DNA of 64,000 nt from Nectonema munidae (GCA_030549495.1 JAUIRK010000883.1:677501-741500), one strand, 5' to 3'. Counted from the first letter of the stretch, positions 12,801 through 27,800 are shown. Notes: a model not told the origin generated them from the letters alone. Numbers and translations are program-made.

Positions 12801-15800
12801 AAAGAATTCAGTAGATGAATTGGCCTTTCTTCTCGTTAATGACTTTCATTTTTATATCCAAGTCGATGGCTTATCATCTGCTTCTTCGGACCGAATCTAG
12901 TAGGAGATATTTGTACGTGTATCTTTTCGTTTTCTAGTCATCATGAAGGAATGTATTAAAAATGTATACATTATTAAACAAATTAAATTTAAAAAAAATT
13001 ATTTATTGTATTTAACAGGTTAACGACACTATAGTTGACTTTATATAAATATGATTCTCTGCATTTATGAACAAATCGTCTGCGTTTATGAACAAATCGT
13101 CTGCGTTTACGAACAAATCGTCTGCGTTTATGAACAAATCGTCTGCGTTTACGAACAAATCGTCTGCGTTTATGAACAAATCGTCTGCGTTTATGAACAA
13201 ATCGTCTGCGTTTATGAATTCTTTTTAATACAAATTTAATTAAACATGTATTAAAAATTTGAAGAGCTCATTTAAAGTATAGACTAACTAGCAGCTTTTT
13301 AGGGTTGCAACTGACGACTGAGTAGAGATCGCATGTGTTTGTGTGTGAGAGGGGGAAGAATGCTGTAGGCTCAAACATACGCCCACACTCTCAACTCGCC
13401 TGTTTTGTGGGCGCTAGGATTCGAATACAGTAAAAGAATATTTTTGACAATTTTTGTTAATTTCAAGAGGCCATCGCAACTCATTTGATGCTAATATAAC
13501 CAAATGATAAAAAAAAATAATTTTAACACTAGAACTAAAAACGCAATGTCATTTAAGGTATTTTAAATTTACGTTTATTTCAGAATTTCGTAAGATTGAA
13601 TGCTAAAATGTTTTGAATCTAACACTTTTCTACAACAATTGCATTTGTTATTTAATTTTTTTGTTGTTTTTTATCAAAATTTCTTTCAAATGTTAAACTT
13701 TTTCATTTTTAAATAATTTTTCAAAAATATGCTCTTTTATCTTCTTTTTTCAATCACAAAATGTAAAGTACTTCACAATTTCATAAAAATTCCCTGGTTG
13801 TTCTGTGGCGAAGTTTTGCACCTCACATATCTACCCTAATTTTTGGCTGAAACACTTTTCATTAATGGATACATTTTTGGATGATTTTTGCCGATTCCAT
13901 GCATTGGGGGTAGCGCAATTGCTTTGTTTGTTTATTTCTTTGCATTTGCCAACAGCTGTGAATCCACAATGCGAGAGTGCATTGAGCATCCTTGCAAGAA
14001 TGGCGGACTGTGCAATGGTGTCGCCATTGTGAATGGCATGGCGTATTGCGAGTGCGTCAACGACTTCAAAGGCCTCAAATGCGAAATCAGTCCGTTTGCG
14101 AATTGCTTGGAGACGAACTACTGCATGAATAATGGAAAGTGCATCGAAGTGCACCCCCAAAACAACAGCTCAAATAATCACGTCAAGGTAAGGGACTATT
14201 GGCTATACCCCTGGTATTTAAGTATAATGCTTATCTAATGTCAGTATGTATGTGTAGTATGTCTATGTATTCTTATATATGATTTTGTGTCAGACGTGTA
14301 TATTCATACAAATAAATAAGAAGGGTTAGTTGTGTCAATAATGTCAAAAAATGTATGTGTACAAAATTTTGCACAAAATAAAACAACTTTTCGATTTCAC
14401 GAGTCTTTATCAAGTTGGAGTACTGAATGTAGAAGATTTAAATGCTTTGACATTTAGTACTTCAACACATTTAGATGTTCAACATTTAGTTTGATAAAGA
14501 CTCGTGGAATTGAAAATTCGGTTTATGTGAGTAAATTTGTTTGAAATTTTTTTCTTTTTCTTTACGCTTTTTATTTCAAACAAATGATCCTTCAACACCT
14601 TACTTATAAATTAAATTAATTATAATTAAATTATTGATTATTTAGCTTTTAATTTTAATAAATAATATTTTTAAACTTTTCCTTTGTGTTATAATGGATA
14701 TTACAAAACTATCTCTGCTTTTTTTTTATATAATAATAGAAGCTTATTATTACAATTTACTGAATAGTGCATTCGCTAAATTGTGTATGGCGGTGATTTC
14801 TCCGGTTCCCAAAGTCTATCAAACTTTTCCTATATCATATGTTTATTTATTTATCTTATTTCTCATCTATTTGGACGCTGGAATTATTAGTCCTAGCTCT
14901 TATGTAAGTAAACTTTGATTTTGTCCCCTTTCAAAGTAAAAATTGATAGTTTCCTTTCAAACTTTAGATTTTGGTTTATCGCACTTATATACTCTGCACC
15001 ACAAATAGGTTCCGAGCAGTGCCCGCGCTACCTATATAATTTTGGGGCACGTGCCCCCCTGTATTAATCTTTCCCCCCCCCCCCCCCTAAAATTTAGGGT
15101 TTTGCCCCATGCACTTTTTAAAGGAAAAATAAATAAGCAAAAATTTTACACAATAATCTTATATAAATGCTGGTGTATGTGTATGTACAATATGAGATTT
15201 CTATAGGTTTTTATACAGAAGTACTTCATGCTTTTCAGCAAAGTAATATAGGATATAAAGTAATATAGGAAATAAATTTTTTGCAAATGTGTTTCTTTGC
15301 CCCATTTCAACCCCCCTTGAAATTTAGCTTTAGCGCGGGCACTGGTTCCGAGATAAATCACCTATAGATAAAAAGAAGTTTGCATATTGAAAGTTAATAG
15401 ATAAAACTTTGTTCAATGCCTAAGGCGCTTATTAAAAAAGCTATCTATTAGGGGCGTGAGTAGGCTTGGTTAGATGCTGGATTCGATAACGCAAGGTCTT
15501 GGGTTCGATCCCGCATCAAGCCTGCTTTCCTCATAGTTCGATACAAGCGGCGCAATTGTGCCTTTTCGATGAAAACACCATATGGTTTACCCTTACCAAA
15601 GAATTAAAAATATTTAACGAATCTAATAAATCCCTTTTGAAGAAAGGAATGTAACTCTCTTTTGCTGGCATTTGTCCTAGTGGTCTGGGTTCGATTCCCA
15701 ATCGTGGATAACCTTACTATATGTCCAGCTATGGAAGAGTATGTTTGCTTCGCTTGGATGCGATATCGATAATTAATAAAAATTTGCTTTTTCATTTCAA

Positions 15801-18800
15801 CACTTTGAAGTGATTGAAGAAAAAAATTAGCAAATAATAATCATTCATAACAAATAGCAATCGATTCAAAAGTCATATAAAAAAGTGAAAAAAATGGCAT
15901 GAGTAAAATAATAGTTCGTAAAAATTTGCTATTCCGTTGTAGGCAGACTACGTTTCGATGCTCGTAATGTTGACGAAAAAAGGCGTTATAACGAAAGTTC
16001 TACAAAAAATTGAAGTTAGTAGTGGGATTATTATTATTGATCATTGTAGTGGGGATTATTACTCTTCTGGGAAGGTATGGTCTTCTATAAATTTGTTCGA
16101 AATTCAGTAGATGAATGTTTTCAATACATTATTATTAAACATATATATAATTTACCATGAAAAATTTCTGGGAAGCTAAGGTCTTCTATAAATTTGTTCG
16201 AAATTCAGTAGATGAATGTTTTCAATACATTATTATTAAACATATATATAAGTTACCATGAAAAATTTCTTAGGCTAAAATATTTAGCACCCTCACCTCC
16301 TTCCACAACTGAAATCTCCGGAATAGTAAATAAACGGAATGATCATACCCAAATTCTCTGAACTCTCGAGCAAATGGGAATTAGTGGGATAAGTTCGGTG
16401 AACGTCGTTAGTATACGTATAAGCAAGGCGCGTACCCATTTCAGGTGATGTACGCTTGTGAGTGTGAAGAAGGCTACTACGGCTCAATATGCGAAAATTC
16501 CTTTTGTTCCGTTTGCACTGCCGAAGGATGCGAAGACAAGCACGAGTGTCAGCAAGGAAAATGTGTTTCCAATTCGAAAGCTTCAAATTACACGTAACAA
16601 TTTTTAGTATTTTTTCGTTTCTTTCAGCTGGCTGGGTAAGCTGGGTTTTTCCGCCACATTCGGTCCTTGAAAAATATGATGGATCTTCGAGGCTGATGGA
16701 TTATATCGAAGCAAAAATTTCTGTCATAAGAAAATCTGTTCCCAAAAAACGTAACGGGTTTTCCCATTTTGACTGATTTCTGTGTTGAAAGCGGCAAGAA
16801 AGTCAAGAGATACTGTGAAACGGGGTTCCTTGAAGTTTTTTTCAAAAATGGAGAAAATATATCAAATTGAAAATAGATCCAAAATTTTACCAGGGTTTCA
16901 AATGGATGTTTATGTCACTTTTCCTTAAATTACGTTAGCGTTAGCCGTTGATGGAAATTACAGAGGGATTGACTACCTCCAAGATTTAAATGGGAAGCAA
17001 GATACAAGCGGTTCTTTAGAGCTTTTTCTTCTTCTTCTTCCATTCATACTGTTTCATAATCGTTCATTTTATTGTACTAATGGATATTTTAAAGAACTTA
17101 GTTTATATCATACATTGATGTTTTTTATTGCATCTGTAACTCTTTTTGCAAACTCTTAGCTCTTTTGTAAGTTCTTTTTCAACTATGGGAAAATCGCTGA
17201 CTCCTGAGGGGGGAAGTGGAATTCACGTGGGCAAATTTTTTAGAAAATTTTTTCGCACTGTATAAAGAAATTTTATAATATTTTTTGAAAAAGTTACTTT
17301 TACTAAAAAATTTGTCATAGTCTGAATCTCAATCAAATCCAATTTTTTAATCATAACTCTCAGATGAATGATCAGATCACTTATTGTTCAGAATTCACTC
17401 ATTTGTGCAGAAGAAGAGAAGGCGACTATGAATAAAAGCTATCATCTGCATTTTTTTTATAAATTGTCGACATTTTGTTTTACCTCAAAATAGAAGAATA
17501 TATCATAAATACCTTTTCTTGTAGAATGGAATCTGGAAAATTTTTAAGAAACATTTTTGGAACTTAAATGCAATGAAGAATTCAAAGCAAAGTTTCCTTT
17601 TTTCAAAAGCTAATAAATTTTCCAAAAAGTAATAAATCATTTTTATTAAATTAATCAATAGTTCTTTGTATACCAATTGGTGTGCTGCGACACATATGGG
17701 TGCCGTAAAAGTGGCACTAAAGTAAGTAAGTAATTTATTTGAATACAAGAAATCAAGGAAATGTATTCCAATGTGTTATCTGCACACATTTAAGGTGCGT
17801 TTATCAGAGAAAACTGGTAAATGAAGCTTAAAATTAGTATGAAACGACAAATACCAAACAACTCAAATAGATAAATATACTTGCAATCAAATATTCATGC
17901 TCATGAAAAATGATGTGGTATAACAGGGTCAGAAGACTTAACAAAGAAGACAATACAGAATTCCAGCACCTACAAACTCTGTATCTTAGAGAGATCTTGG
18001 ATCTATCAAACTTAAATGGAGGAACTACAATATGATTGGAGTTTGTCAAAGAAAAACTTTCGATTTCATGATTTCATAGTGAAAGCAGCTAGAAAATAAA
18101 ATGGTAAAATTTTATTGTTAAATTTTGTAAGAAATAAAGGAAGAGAAAGATGATAGATGTCATCAAGTTTAAGAAGATTATTATTAAAAAGAAATTTAAT
18201 GATGTGTATGAGAAATATAAGATTTGTTGAACATTAATCTTAGCACGTTTTTTGAGCAGTTCATCACTTGCTGCATAACGCCATTTTAAAAAGAAAGCCC
18301 CAATGACGCTTCCAACTCAAGTTATCGCTTATGATTAGACTTGTTCACAAATAAAATTCCTAAATCTGGAAGATTAAGCTAAAGTTATCAAGACAAAGAA
18401 GTTAAATGGTTATGCAAAATTATAAAGTTGGCGAAATCCATAATACCACATGAAATTTGCTTTCTCTAAAGTAAAGGAGTCGGTGGGAACCAGAGATCTA
18501 AAAATTGGTGTCGGCTTGTTTGTATACCGAAAATCTTAATTAACGCCTGGGTCGCGGTTTCAAAATTTAAATTTTATTCGGGTTTGGTTCGTTGACTTTT
18601 TGATCTGATTGGACAAAAATTTTTAAATAGTTTTTTGCCTTTAGCCAATGAAATTACGCTAGAATCGCACCACATATATCACACATTTCTTGCATCAATT
18701 TGGAGTATTCAAATTAACTCAGCAAAATTTCGCATCTGATTGGCTGAAATTCATTGATTTTCAAGCATTTCCATATATTATATTTAATATATATACGAAC

Positions 18801-21800
18801 AGCATGCGTTATCGGGTATAGCCACTAGTTAGTTATTAACTTAATTGGTTAGTTAATTAATGAAGCCTATGATGATTTGAGAGTTTCAACCTTCTGTCAT
18901 CTACATTTTATCCACTCCCATATAAACAGTTTTTCCGCATTAGCTAGATAAATTCAGAATTGTAAAACATACATATCTTGCAATAGTCATGAATAAAGAA
19001 TCACTACGAGCACTTCATCGTGTATCGTATGCCAGAGTCAATAAACAAAAAATCTAGACAGGGCGCGTGAGTTATCTGACTTGCTCTCACCAGATTTTGA
19101 TTTCTTTTTCTATGGACTTGTTCGTAGGTGCGATTGTTTTGATGGATACGAAGGCATTCGCTGTGAAAAGTTGAAAGATGCTTGCAAGAATACGCCATGT
19201 CTTAATCAAGCCGAGTGTGTCAATTTTGAAGGAACCTACCTCTGTAACTGCAAAAAAGGTAAGAAACTGTTCATTTTCTCTTTTTATGATTTTTTTTAAA
19301 AGTAATACACTGTATTTATGCAGTAATAAATTTTATTTCGGAATCAATTTGATAAATGATATCAATTTTAAAGACATTATAATTAATTTTAAAAAATCAT
19401 AGAGTTCCTCTCAAAAAATTTCAGGCATAAATTCTTTTTTTTTATCTTTTATTCTTTTTTTACATTTTGAACATCTGGTAAATGAAGCTTAAAATTAGTA
19501 TGAAACGACAAATACGAAACAACTCATCAAATATTCATACTCATAAAAAGTAATGTGGCATAACGGGGTCAGAAGACTTTAACAAAGACAGCACAGGATT
19601 CCAGCACTTCACACACTTTTGTCACATTTCTCAGCACTTTTTCACATTTTTAGTTAATGTATACCAAAAGATACAAAGTATGCTGTAATGAATAAATTTA
19701 ATTCCTTTGTGGAACCATTTTTAAATAAGTGATAAAAAAGATATTAAAGAAATTTTTTATTCTGAAAATTAAAAAAACTTATATATAACAATTATGCGAG
19801 CTTAGGAAAATAATTCAGTTCCGTAAACAAATAAAAACGTGTGAAAACACGTGATAAATCACTTTAATCTACACATATTGCAATCATTTAAAGTTTTTTC
19901 TTGATATCTGTCTTTCTAGAAATAGCAAAGTACACATAGTTTATTGAATTTGACTTAACATTCCAAATTACGTCAAATCAAAAGAGAAACGATGTATTTG
20001 TTATTCTTAAGTTTATTAATAAAAGTACCTTGGGGTGTTTGTTTTCATCTAGAAAGCACAATTGTGTCACTTGAAACGAACTATGAGGAAGGCAGGCTTG
20101 ATGCGGGATCGAACCCAAGACATTGAGTTATCAAATTTGACATCTAACCGAGCATACTCACGTCCCCAAATAACTTCATAAATAACTCTATGCAATTAAA
20201 ATTCTCTACTCAATTTTAATTCAAATACTTTCTGTCAAATGTACTTTTCAAACAACCAACAAACAAATTATAACTATCAATCAATATTTAACAAGCTCTT
20301 TGAAATTAGTATTGATTTTTAAAGTTTATTTAAAATTTGTAACAAAAAAAAGAGTTTTTAATAAAGAAATTATTTTATAAAAAAATTAACTTTTTTTTTA
20401 TTTATTGATCTTTTAAAAAAAGTTTTTTTTACTTTTTTAAACTAAACTAACTATTTCCGTTTGAGAAAAAGTCATCTGCAGCATTCCTTTAAGATTAACG
20501 ATTACTTATCAAAATGTGGAATAATATGATGTGGTAACCGTAGAAAAATTATGGCGCTATTTTCTAAACCATTATTCACTTTCAACTTTTTTTAATTTAA
20601 TTTTTCTGAACTTTGCCTCTGATTTTGACTACTCAAATGGCATAATTGTTGACAAGTGCCCAACCAATTTCTATATTGGCCTTAATGTGCAAAATTTTGG
20701 AAAGCTGTCATGGTTTCGATTAGTGTAGAATTGGCATTAGGTTAGGTTTAGTGTTGGCGCAATCGTGCATACACATACATCCACGGCACATATACATTTT
20801 TTGACATTCTTGACACAAACTTTCATATTTATTCGTATTAATACACTTCCGACACAAAAAACATCTAGACATGCACAACAGCATACATACACTGAAATAC
20901 TTGAGTGTTGAAGGCAGCGGTATAGCTATTTTTATTCTTTAGGATGGTATGGCGTCAATTGTGAAAAAGACAAAGATGAGTGCTCAGATGCTGATACTTG
21001 TCAAAATGGCGGTGTTTGCAAAAATCTTCCAGGAGGTTTTGAGTGCGACTGTTCGAATACCGGATATAAAGGTTTTTCATCTTTTAACTCTTGATTTGCT
21101 TTGCTTTCCAATTCGCCTATATATTTATATAAGCAGCGTCCTTGCATATCCTGAAAATTTCTGATCTTTTGTAGAAGAGTAGCGCCACTAATTGAAAGAT
21201 ATGTTTCCGAACAAATTACCCCCTCTTCCTGATTCGGTAATTAGGATAGCAAAATTTTTACGCAAAGATTCAGTGAACAAATTTCAAAACAACCATGCAT
21301 TAGATGTGTGGGTAGGTCGAGTCGATGTTCATCTATCTATTTGTTCGACCAATCAGGAGATAGCTGATTTATTATCGATTATTTTAAAGATTTTTTTCAA
21401 AAGATTACAGAAGATATCAGGGGATGATCCACTAGTGTGCTGGTATCTACACATTTTGACATTTCTTCGAAAGGATGAATTTCCTTACGTTTGAAAATCT
21501 GGTTCATGGCAAGGAATCAGCAATTCTCTCTTTACTAACACTGGAAGTATTCAAAATCAACCCCTTTGTCTTTATGAACATAAAATGCTCCTCTCAACGT
21601 GTTTGGATAGATGGAGATTTAATCATCATCAATGCCGCCACTAACTTTGTTGGCTTAGTTGGGGACTTGTCTTGAATAATGCTAATTGGAATTAAGAAAG
21701 ATTGTTTTATTGGTTCGTCTCTAAGTAATTAACTTTCATCCACTTCTGCAATCAAGAGCTTTCAACATCATCACATAGGCTTGTAGATTGAAATAATTTT

Positions 21801-24800
21801 CTTCCGAAAGTTTGTTCATGACGACTCTTTCACTTGAGCTTGGAATGGTTGAAACTCCCATTTTTCACAGGGAAACCACACTGAAAGAGTCTTACCTCAA
21901 CAATGGATATGGGAGTGTATTTGACGCGAGAGGAAGAACGTTTTTCTATATGCGTTCCGGATAGAAAAGCCGCAATCCTTCTCGAAACCATTCGTGCATC
22001 ATCATTTCCGACATGTTTGCCTAGTATAATCGTTTTGAGGTATGTTGGCAATGAATTACAGCCATCTATCTTACTGTAAAAATCATAATGCGAATTTTAT
22101 CAAACGAAACTCTGGCGGACACACTAAAACCATGCAATCTTTCTGACATCTGTATTAAATGCGGAACAAGCAACACTGAGAAACGCATCGATGAATGGTG
22201 GACAACTGATGGTGTGAATTTATCTCGAGACAGAAACCCGTGATGACCAAACTTTTTCTGCAATTACTCAATGATATATAAATGAATTTCATTCTAATAA
22301 TAATAATTTTTTTAATTTATTTGATTATATTGTTTAATTTCACTAAAATTTGTTTTTTTAACACTGATTAACGGTAATTTTTTCTGAAATCACTAGTTAT
22401 TGTTCATTAAGAAGTAGCAATCATTTTCGGGCTTTTTAAGCAGTCAAATGTGTCTGTATAATTTACCGCGGGCGAAAGCGAATCAAATGAAGAACAATCA
22501 TTTATTTTGCATAAAAACAATGTCATTATTTTCTGCAATATATAGAGACCAGTAGATACCATATAAATAACTTCGTTCAATCTGATTATTTTTGTTGTTG
22601 CCAATTTCAGCCTTTAAACTCAATTTATTTCAGACGTATATGCTGCTCGCTCATCAACATTTTACATGTAGAAAACTTTTTTTTAGTTCATCTTTGAGGA
22701 AAATTTATTTGAGGAAAAAATTATTGTAAAGAACGGTTTCTAACCTTTTAAGAGGTATTCTTTCAATTTTCAAAGTATTTACTTTTGATGTGTTTTAAAT
22801 TAACAAAAATAAATGAACCATGTATTTTAAAAATCAGACACATTTAAAAAAAATTTGAAAAAACTTTTTTTTTTATAAAATTCGATCTCATAGAGATTCT
22901 TATAACATTATCCATGTTGATGTTAATACTTCGATTGTTTTCCAAAAGAGCTAAACGTGTCCGTCTTTCTGCTTCCATTCTACTTCTTGAGTGGAAGCGT
23001 CGAGAAATATTTTTGATAAATGCGGAACAGTTTTCTCATCTATTTTGTCTACTATTTGTACCTCAATATTTTTCAGAATGTTTTCCATTTTCAAAACAGA
23101 ATTGTCACCGGTTTACTTCATTAACAAAATTTTGCTTATTAAAGCATTCTTTAGAATCTTGAAATCCATATTTGATTAGTTAGATTTACCAAATCCTTAA
23201 AATTAAAATTTCTCATTTGAAATCTTTTAAAATATAGTTTGAAGATCTAACTTCCAAGTCTGTAATACATTCTGTAAGAATACAGAAGTGGAATAAAAGT
23301 GTTAACTCTGAAAATCCCTTAGGCATTTTGGGATGAGACTGCGTCTTTATTGTAGCTGATCTAGATATTTCGTCTTTAACCCATTAAGTACCATAGAAAT
23401 CAGACGATATCTAAAAAACGCAGACGATTTATATTCAAAGTCATTGAAAAAGCAGATCAAGATGAAATTATTTATGTTCCCAAATGGGAGCATTGGGAAT
23501 TAATGGGTTAATCTATATCTCTTGGCAAAAAAGGCAAACTTTCTGATATATTGAAGAGGAAACAACATTACATCATTCTCTTTCTTTCTTTTTTTAATCA
23601 ACTTATAGGACATTTAGAAAGTTGTGTAGCTGAAAAGACATTAAGCGATTTTTCTGAAAAATCCTTTTCAATAGCGAACAGTATGAAAAAACTTATTCTA
23701 GTAGGCAATCCAGACTAAGAAGAAACTGAGCTTTCGAAAAAGCCGAAATTGGTGCTTCAGCCGTGAAAGCCGAACCTTGATCATTCCACTCCGAAATGAT
23801 TTTCAATGCAAAAAATAATAACCTTTTAATTTTTCATTTGCCACTTTAACGAAAACTGAATTTCCTTTTTTTCTACTACAACGCTGCTTGCAGACACTTT
23901 GGGGTCAATGCTTGAAGATTTGTCTACAAAATACATACATTTATGAATGAGATAAAATGCACATACTTCTTTCCTGCTATAAGACATGATTGAGAAGTGG
24001 TAGATATGTGTGTCTGTGGTTTCATCAATGATGATCAATAGAATTAGCTTCATTAACTCTTTTCTGTATTACTTTTTCGATTTCTTCCCCACAGCATTCA
24101 AAAATTTCATTTTATATTCCTACACGTATAAAGAGCATTGGAAGAAATTTTTCAGAAGACTTCCTACCAAATGCTCTCTACAAATTGTTTTAAACTTCAA
24201 TAGGTATGTAAAATTTCGCGGAATTTTACTTTCATCTAAGATTTCATTATCATCGCGATCACCAGCATCACGATGTCTTCTGAACGAAATATTTTGCATA
24301 TCTCAAAATATAACATTTTCGATAATCTTCTTTACTTTCTTACTGTTTTCTACTATTTCCCTAAAAAATTTACCTTTTTATTGGAATTTATGTAATTTTG
24401 GATTCGAAATATTAGAAAACTTTCTTAAAAAGTTGAACTTAAAAAAAACTTCTTTTTTTTACTTTAAGAACTTAAAATAACTTTCTTAAAAAAAAGACTT
24501 TAGAGTAATTTTTTGGAGAAGTTTCTCATTTTCTCAGATCCAAAAATGTGATACTTTTTCTTTTCAGGGCAACTAAGCTATCCTCCATCTTTAGATCCTA
24601 ATTATACTTTGCGTATGAAGACAACGAATTTTTTACCAGTATTTCTTTTTCGCAAATTTTTCTCTTTACGAATAAAGCACAATGCTTGCAAAATACCCTC
24701 TTTTTACTTTTGAATAAACTGGGCAAAAAAATTTATCCAAGTGATCTTCCAAGTTTTCTTGAATTTATCCAAGTTTTCTGAGTACTTTTTCCAGCTTTAC

Positions 24801-27800
24801 TTTCTTTTTATGGAGTGATCATTCTTCTTGAACCTGTTTTTGATGATTTGGAATATTAGTTCATGACTGTGTGTCAAACTTTCTAAACTTGAGATATTTG
24901 AAATATAATGACCGATATCAAAAAAAACAACGTTCCTTTGAATGCCCCCGCAAATCATTTATAGGAGACACAGTAAAATGATTGGATAGCATTTTGTAAA
25001 AAGTCTGAAATATTTGTGACTCTCTTTGACATTTTTGAAGTAGAGATTTAGAAGCGTCTAAGCTCCATTATAAATTACACTCTCATTAATGGAATAAAGA
25101 AAACAACGATTATAAAAATTAATTGGTGCAAAAGAGGAAAAATTATTTACGCTAAAACACAGAAGTAGATCAAAGAAAAAAATGCAGAATTTAAGACACC
25201 TTTTCGGATGAAGAGTATAAATCTAATTTAATAAAAAAACAAAAGCATATTATTCTTTTTTTTGTGTTATTCCAAATGAGATAAGTAAATGTTTGAAAAG
25301 ATCTTTTAGAGAAGCTAAGACAGAGAGGAAGAGTAGGCAAACACTTAATATTATTATATTTTATTTTTTATATCATTTTTAAGTCCTGTTGTAAATATGA
25401 ATTTAGGATAGTGTTCCTATTTTTTTATAGGTGTGACAATAACCTATTTGGTTTGATCCACCATGCTGTGTTATTATTCTTATTCTTCCCTCTTTTTTTT
25501 TTTTATTAAATAATAATAATAATTAAGACAATAACTATATACATTTAATATTAAACTTAACTTATTTTAGGCAAACACTGCGAACACTTAATCGTCCAAT
25601 GCAGAGATGAGCCGTGTTTGAATGGCGCCATTTGCACGGATGATGGCGAAGACTACAACTGCAGCTGTTCCCTGGGCTTCCAAGACCAAAATTGTTCGCA
25701 AGTGTCGTGTGATGCCATCTCTTGTCAAAATGGCGGATTCTGCATCATTGACAATGCCACTAGCAGTTGGAAATGCTCCTGTCCTGACTTCACCATAGGT
25801 ACTTCTTGATTATGCACATATATAAGGATGGATTGATTGATCGAGGGGTGCCTCCTAAACTTCTATGTCTGTTATCAACTAGATATCTTAACTTAATGGG
25901 TCACCTCTGTATATATTCTTACCTACTAGCTTTGTCTGAATTTAAGGGGCTGCCTCTAACAACTCTAATCTTTGTGCTATTCATCTACTTTATCTACCTG
26001 TCTCCTTCCATTTTTTCATACCCCATCTACGATTGATTTTTTATTATAAATTATTATAAGAATAAAAATCAGTTGACTACACATTAGAATGTGTAAGTTC
26101 ATTTTCAGATGTACTGAATCTACTTGTTGTAGACACTTTTTGAACATTTTTTTTAAACTTATTGTTTCATGTGCTTTGATCCTTCTCTAAAAATACTTTT
26201 TTTTGCATGATATAATAGCTCATTAGTTCTTCTTCATTTACGAAACTTTTATTCTACTAAACCTTCAAGAATCGTAGTTGTTAAATGAATCAATCTTTCA
26301 ATAATTTTACAAAATTAAATATTTCCGCATTAGAGGTAGTCAACAATGTCAAAAACAAATTCATTATTTCATTTTTTGATGCTGGAAGTAAATCACTTTC
26401 TTCCATTTACTTTCCATCTCGCATTCATTTGCATGTGTACTAATGATGGTAGATATAATCTATCGAAATATTTGTATAAAAGTAAAAGTACCGTGGGGTG
26501 TTTTCATCAAGAAGGCTATGAGAAGGTAGGCTTGATACGGAATCGAACCCAAGACCTTGAGTTATCGAATCCAGCATCTAACCAACCATACTCACGCCCC
26601 CTATCGAAATATTTGTATGCGAAAAGTACCTATCATAAATTTTTATAATAAACATAAGCGTAGCCCAAAAGAAGCCATTACCCCAATAAATCGGATGCAA
26701 AATATAAATTGGTTTTTGGCATTTTGTTTTGAATCTCTCGCTCTTACTCTCGATTTCTCGCTTGCTCTTTTTCTCTAACACTCCCTACTTCATTTTGCTG
26801 CAAGCGCTAAGTCTGCACCCAAACCCAAAACTTTTTTCATTTCTCGCACATATTCCTTGTGCATTATACTAATGTATTTTATTGATTTATTAACAATAAA
26901 ATTTTATATATATCGATTTTGTTCAAGGGGGTCAATCACTTGGCAAATATATGAAAAATGATGTGTTGGACCTTTTTAGATTCAAAAAAAAATTTACCCA
27001 AAAAACCATATTGAACCATTTTATTTCACGTAAAGCATGGATTTTGAATTGGATTGGAATACAAATTCCTTTGGGTTCCTCTAAAACATTTAATATTAAG
27101 TATAGCTCATGCTAAACGAATACAGAGATAAAGGAGTAATGATACTTAAAAAATTATTTTTTGAATAAACGTGTTCACAAAAACATATTGCTGTCTCATT
27201 GGGCTTTAGAATGTTCATTCATTGCAAGGAGACTTCTAACTGATCATCTAAAAAAAATTTCTACTTCCCCAAAAGAAATGACCAAATACTAACTGAATTT
27301 GAGTCAACCAAAAAACATTGATGCGGAAGATTTCTTCGTTTGTACGCGGTTTATTGCAAAAAAGAAGTAAGATTAAGAAATGCGATATAAAAGTACCTTA
27401 GCCCATATGATTCCATCTTCAGTTTAAAGTGATGCAGACATTTTCTGGATTTTTTGTTATCCAATTACTTAATCCGTTTGCATTCTCTGGGATGAAATGG
27501 CTTAATATCAAGTAGTCATTTGTGTCAGTTAAGGTAGTTTATATCAAGTTTCTTTAATTGGTGTGTTTTTTATGGGATGCAATGATTTGTAAAGACGCTA
27601 AAACCCACTTTTGTGGCATACCTTGCTTATGCATGTTCGGACCGCGTTGATTGGTCTAATACAACTTTGTCCAATTTGAATCGGTATAAATCAAAAATGT
27701 CCACTGGTACTATTACTTCAGCAAGGGTTGGTCTAATACAAAGTTGGTCTAATGTGAATTTGTCTAAAATGAACTTCTTCAAAAGTACGATAAGTTTAAC

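Larger units (their letters stand above)
7595..13955 (+). other. crumbs intron (about 6.4 kb)
   Basis: Phase-2 intron. It is crowded with elements: TTAA MITEs at 7711, 9132, 9632 and 13012, a SINE remnant near 9828, a LINE 3' end (-) at 11411-12075, an inverted-repeat element at 12273-12456 and a Tigger-like transposase remnant (-) at 12460-12940. The Lys/Glu-rich antisense frame at 10132-10392 has no recognisable match. Confidence 0.7.
14188..16444 (+). other. crumbs intron (2.3 kb)
   Basis: Phase-0 intron. Contents: a small inverted-repeat element at 14398-14506, a hAT MITE at 15017-15344, two SINEs (15451, 15664) and a 101-bp tandem duplication at 16064-16265. Confidence 0.7.
19259..20942 (+). 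other. crumbs intron (1.7 kb)
   Basis: Phase-1 intron. Repeat E copy 2 (19474-19610), a SINE in reverse (20022-20167) and repeat D copy 1 (20614-20905) fill about a third; the rest is A+T-rich with long T and A runs. Confidence 0.65.
21072..25570 (+). other. crumbs intron (4.5 kb)
   Basis: Phase-1 intron. It contains an unassigned block with degraded open frames (21180-22265), a hAT transposase remnant (-) and a hairpin MITE at 23376-23511. A T-run precedes the acceptor at 25570. Confidence 0.65.

Noticed and set aside
13070-13216. Regular direct repeats resembling a CRISPR array
   Set aside because: The repeats abut without spacers and lie in an animal intron.
13012-13239. Open frames on both strands with heptapeptide repeats (V-Y-E-Q-I-V-C and its antisense)
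   Set aside because: They are a by-product of a 21-bp tandem repeat within a MITE; no start context, splice context or family.
24010-24480. 156-residue + strand frame
   Set aside because: Antisense shadow of the hAT remnant, Phe/Leu-rich with no domain.
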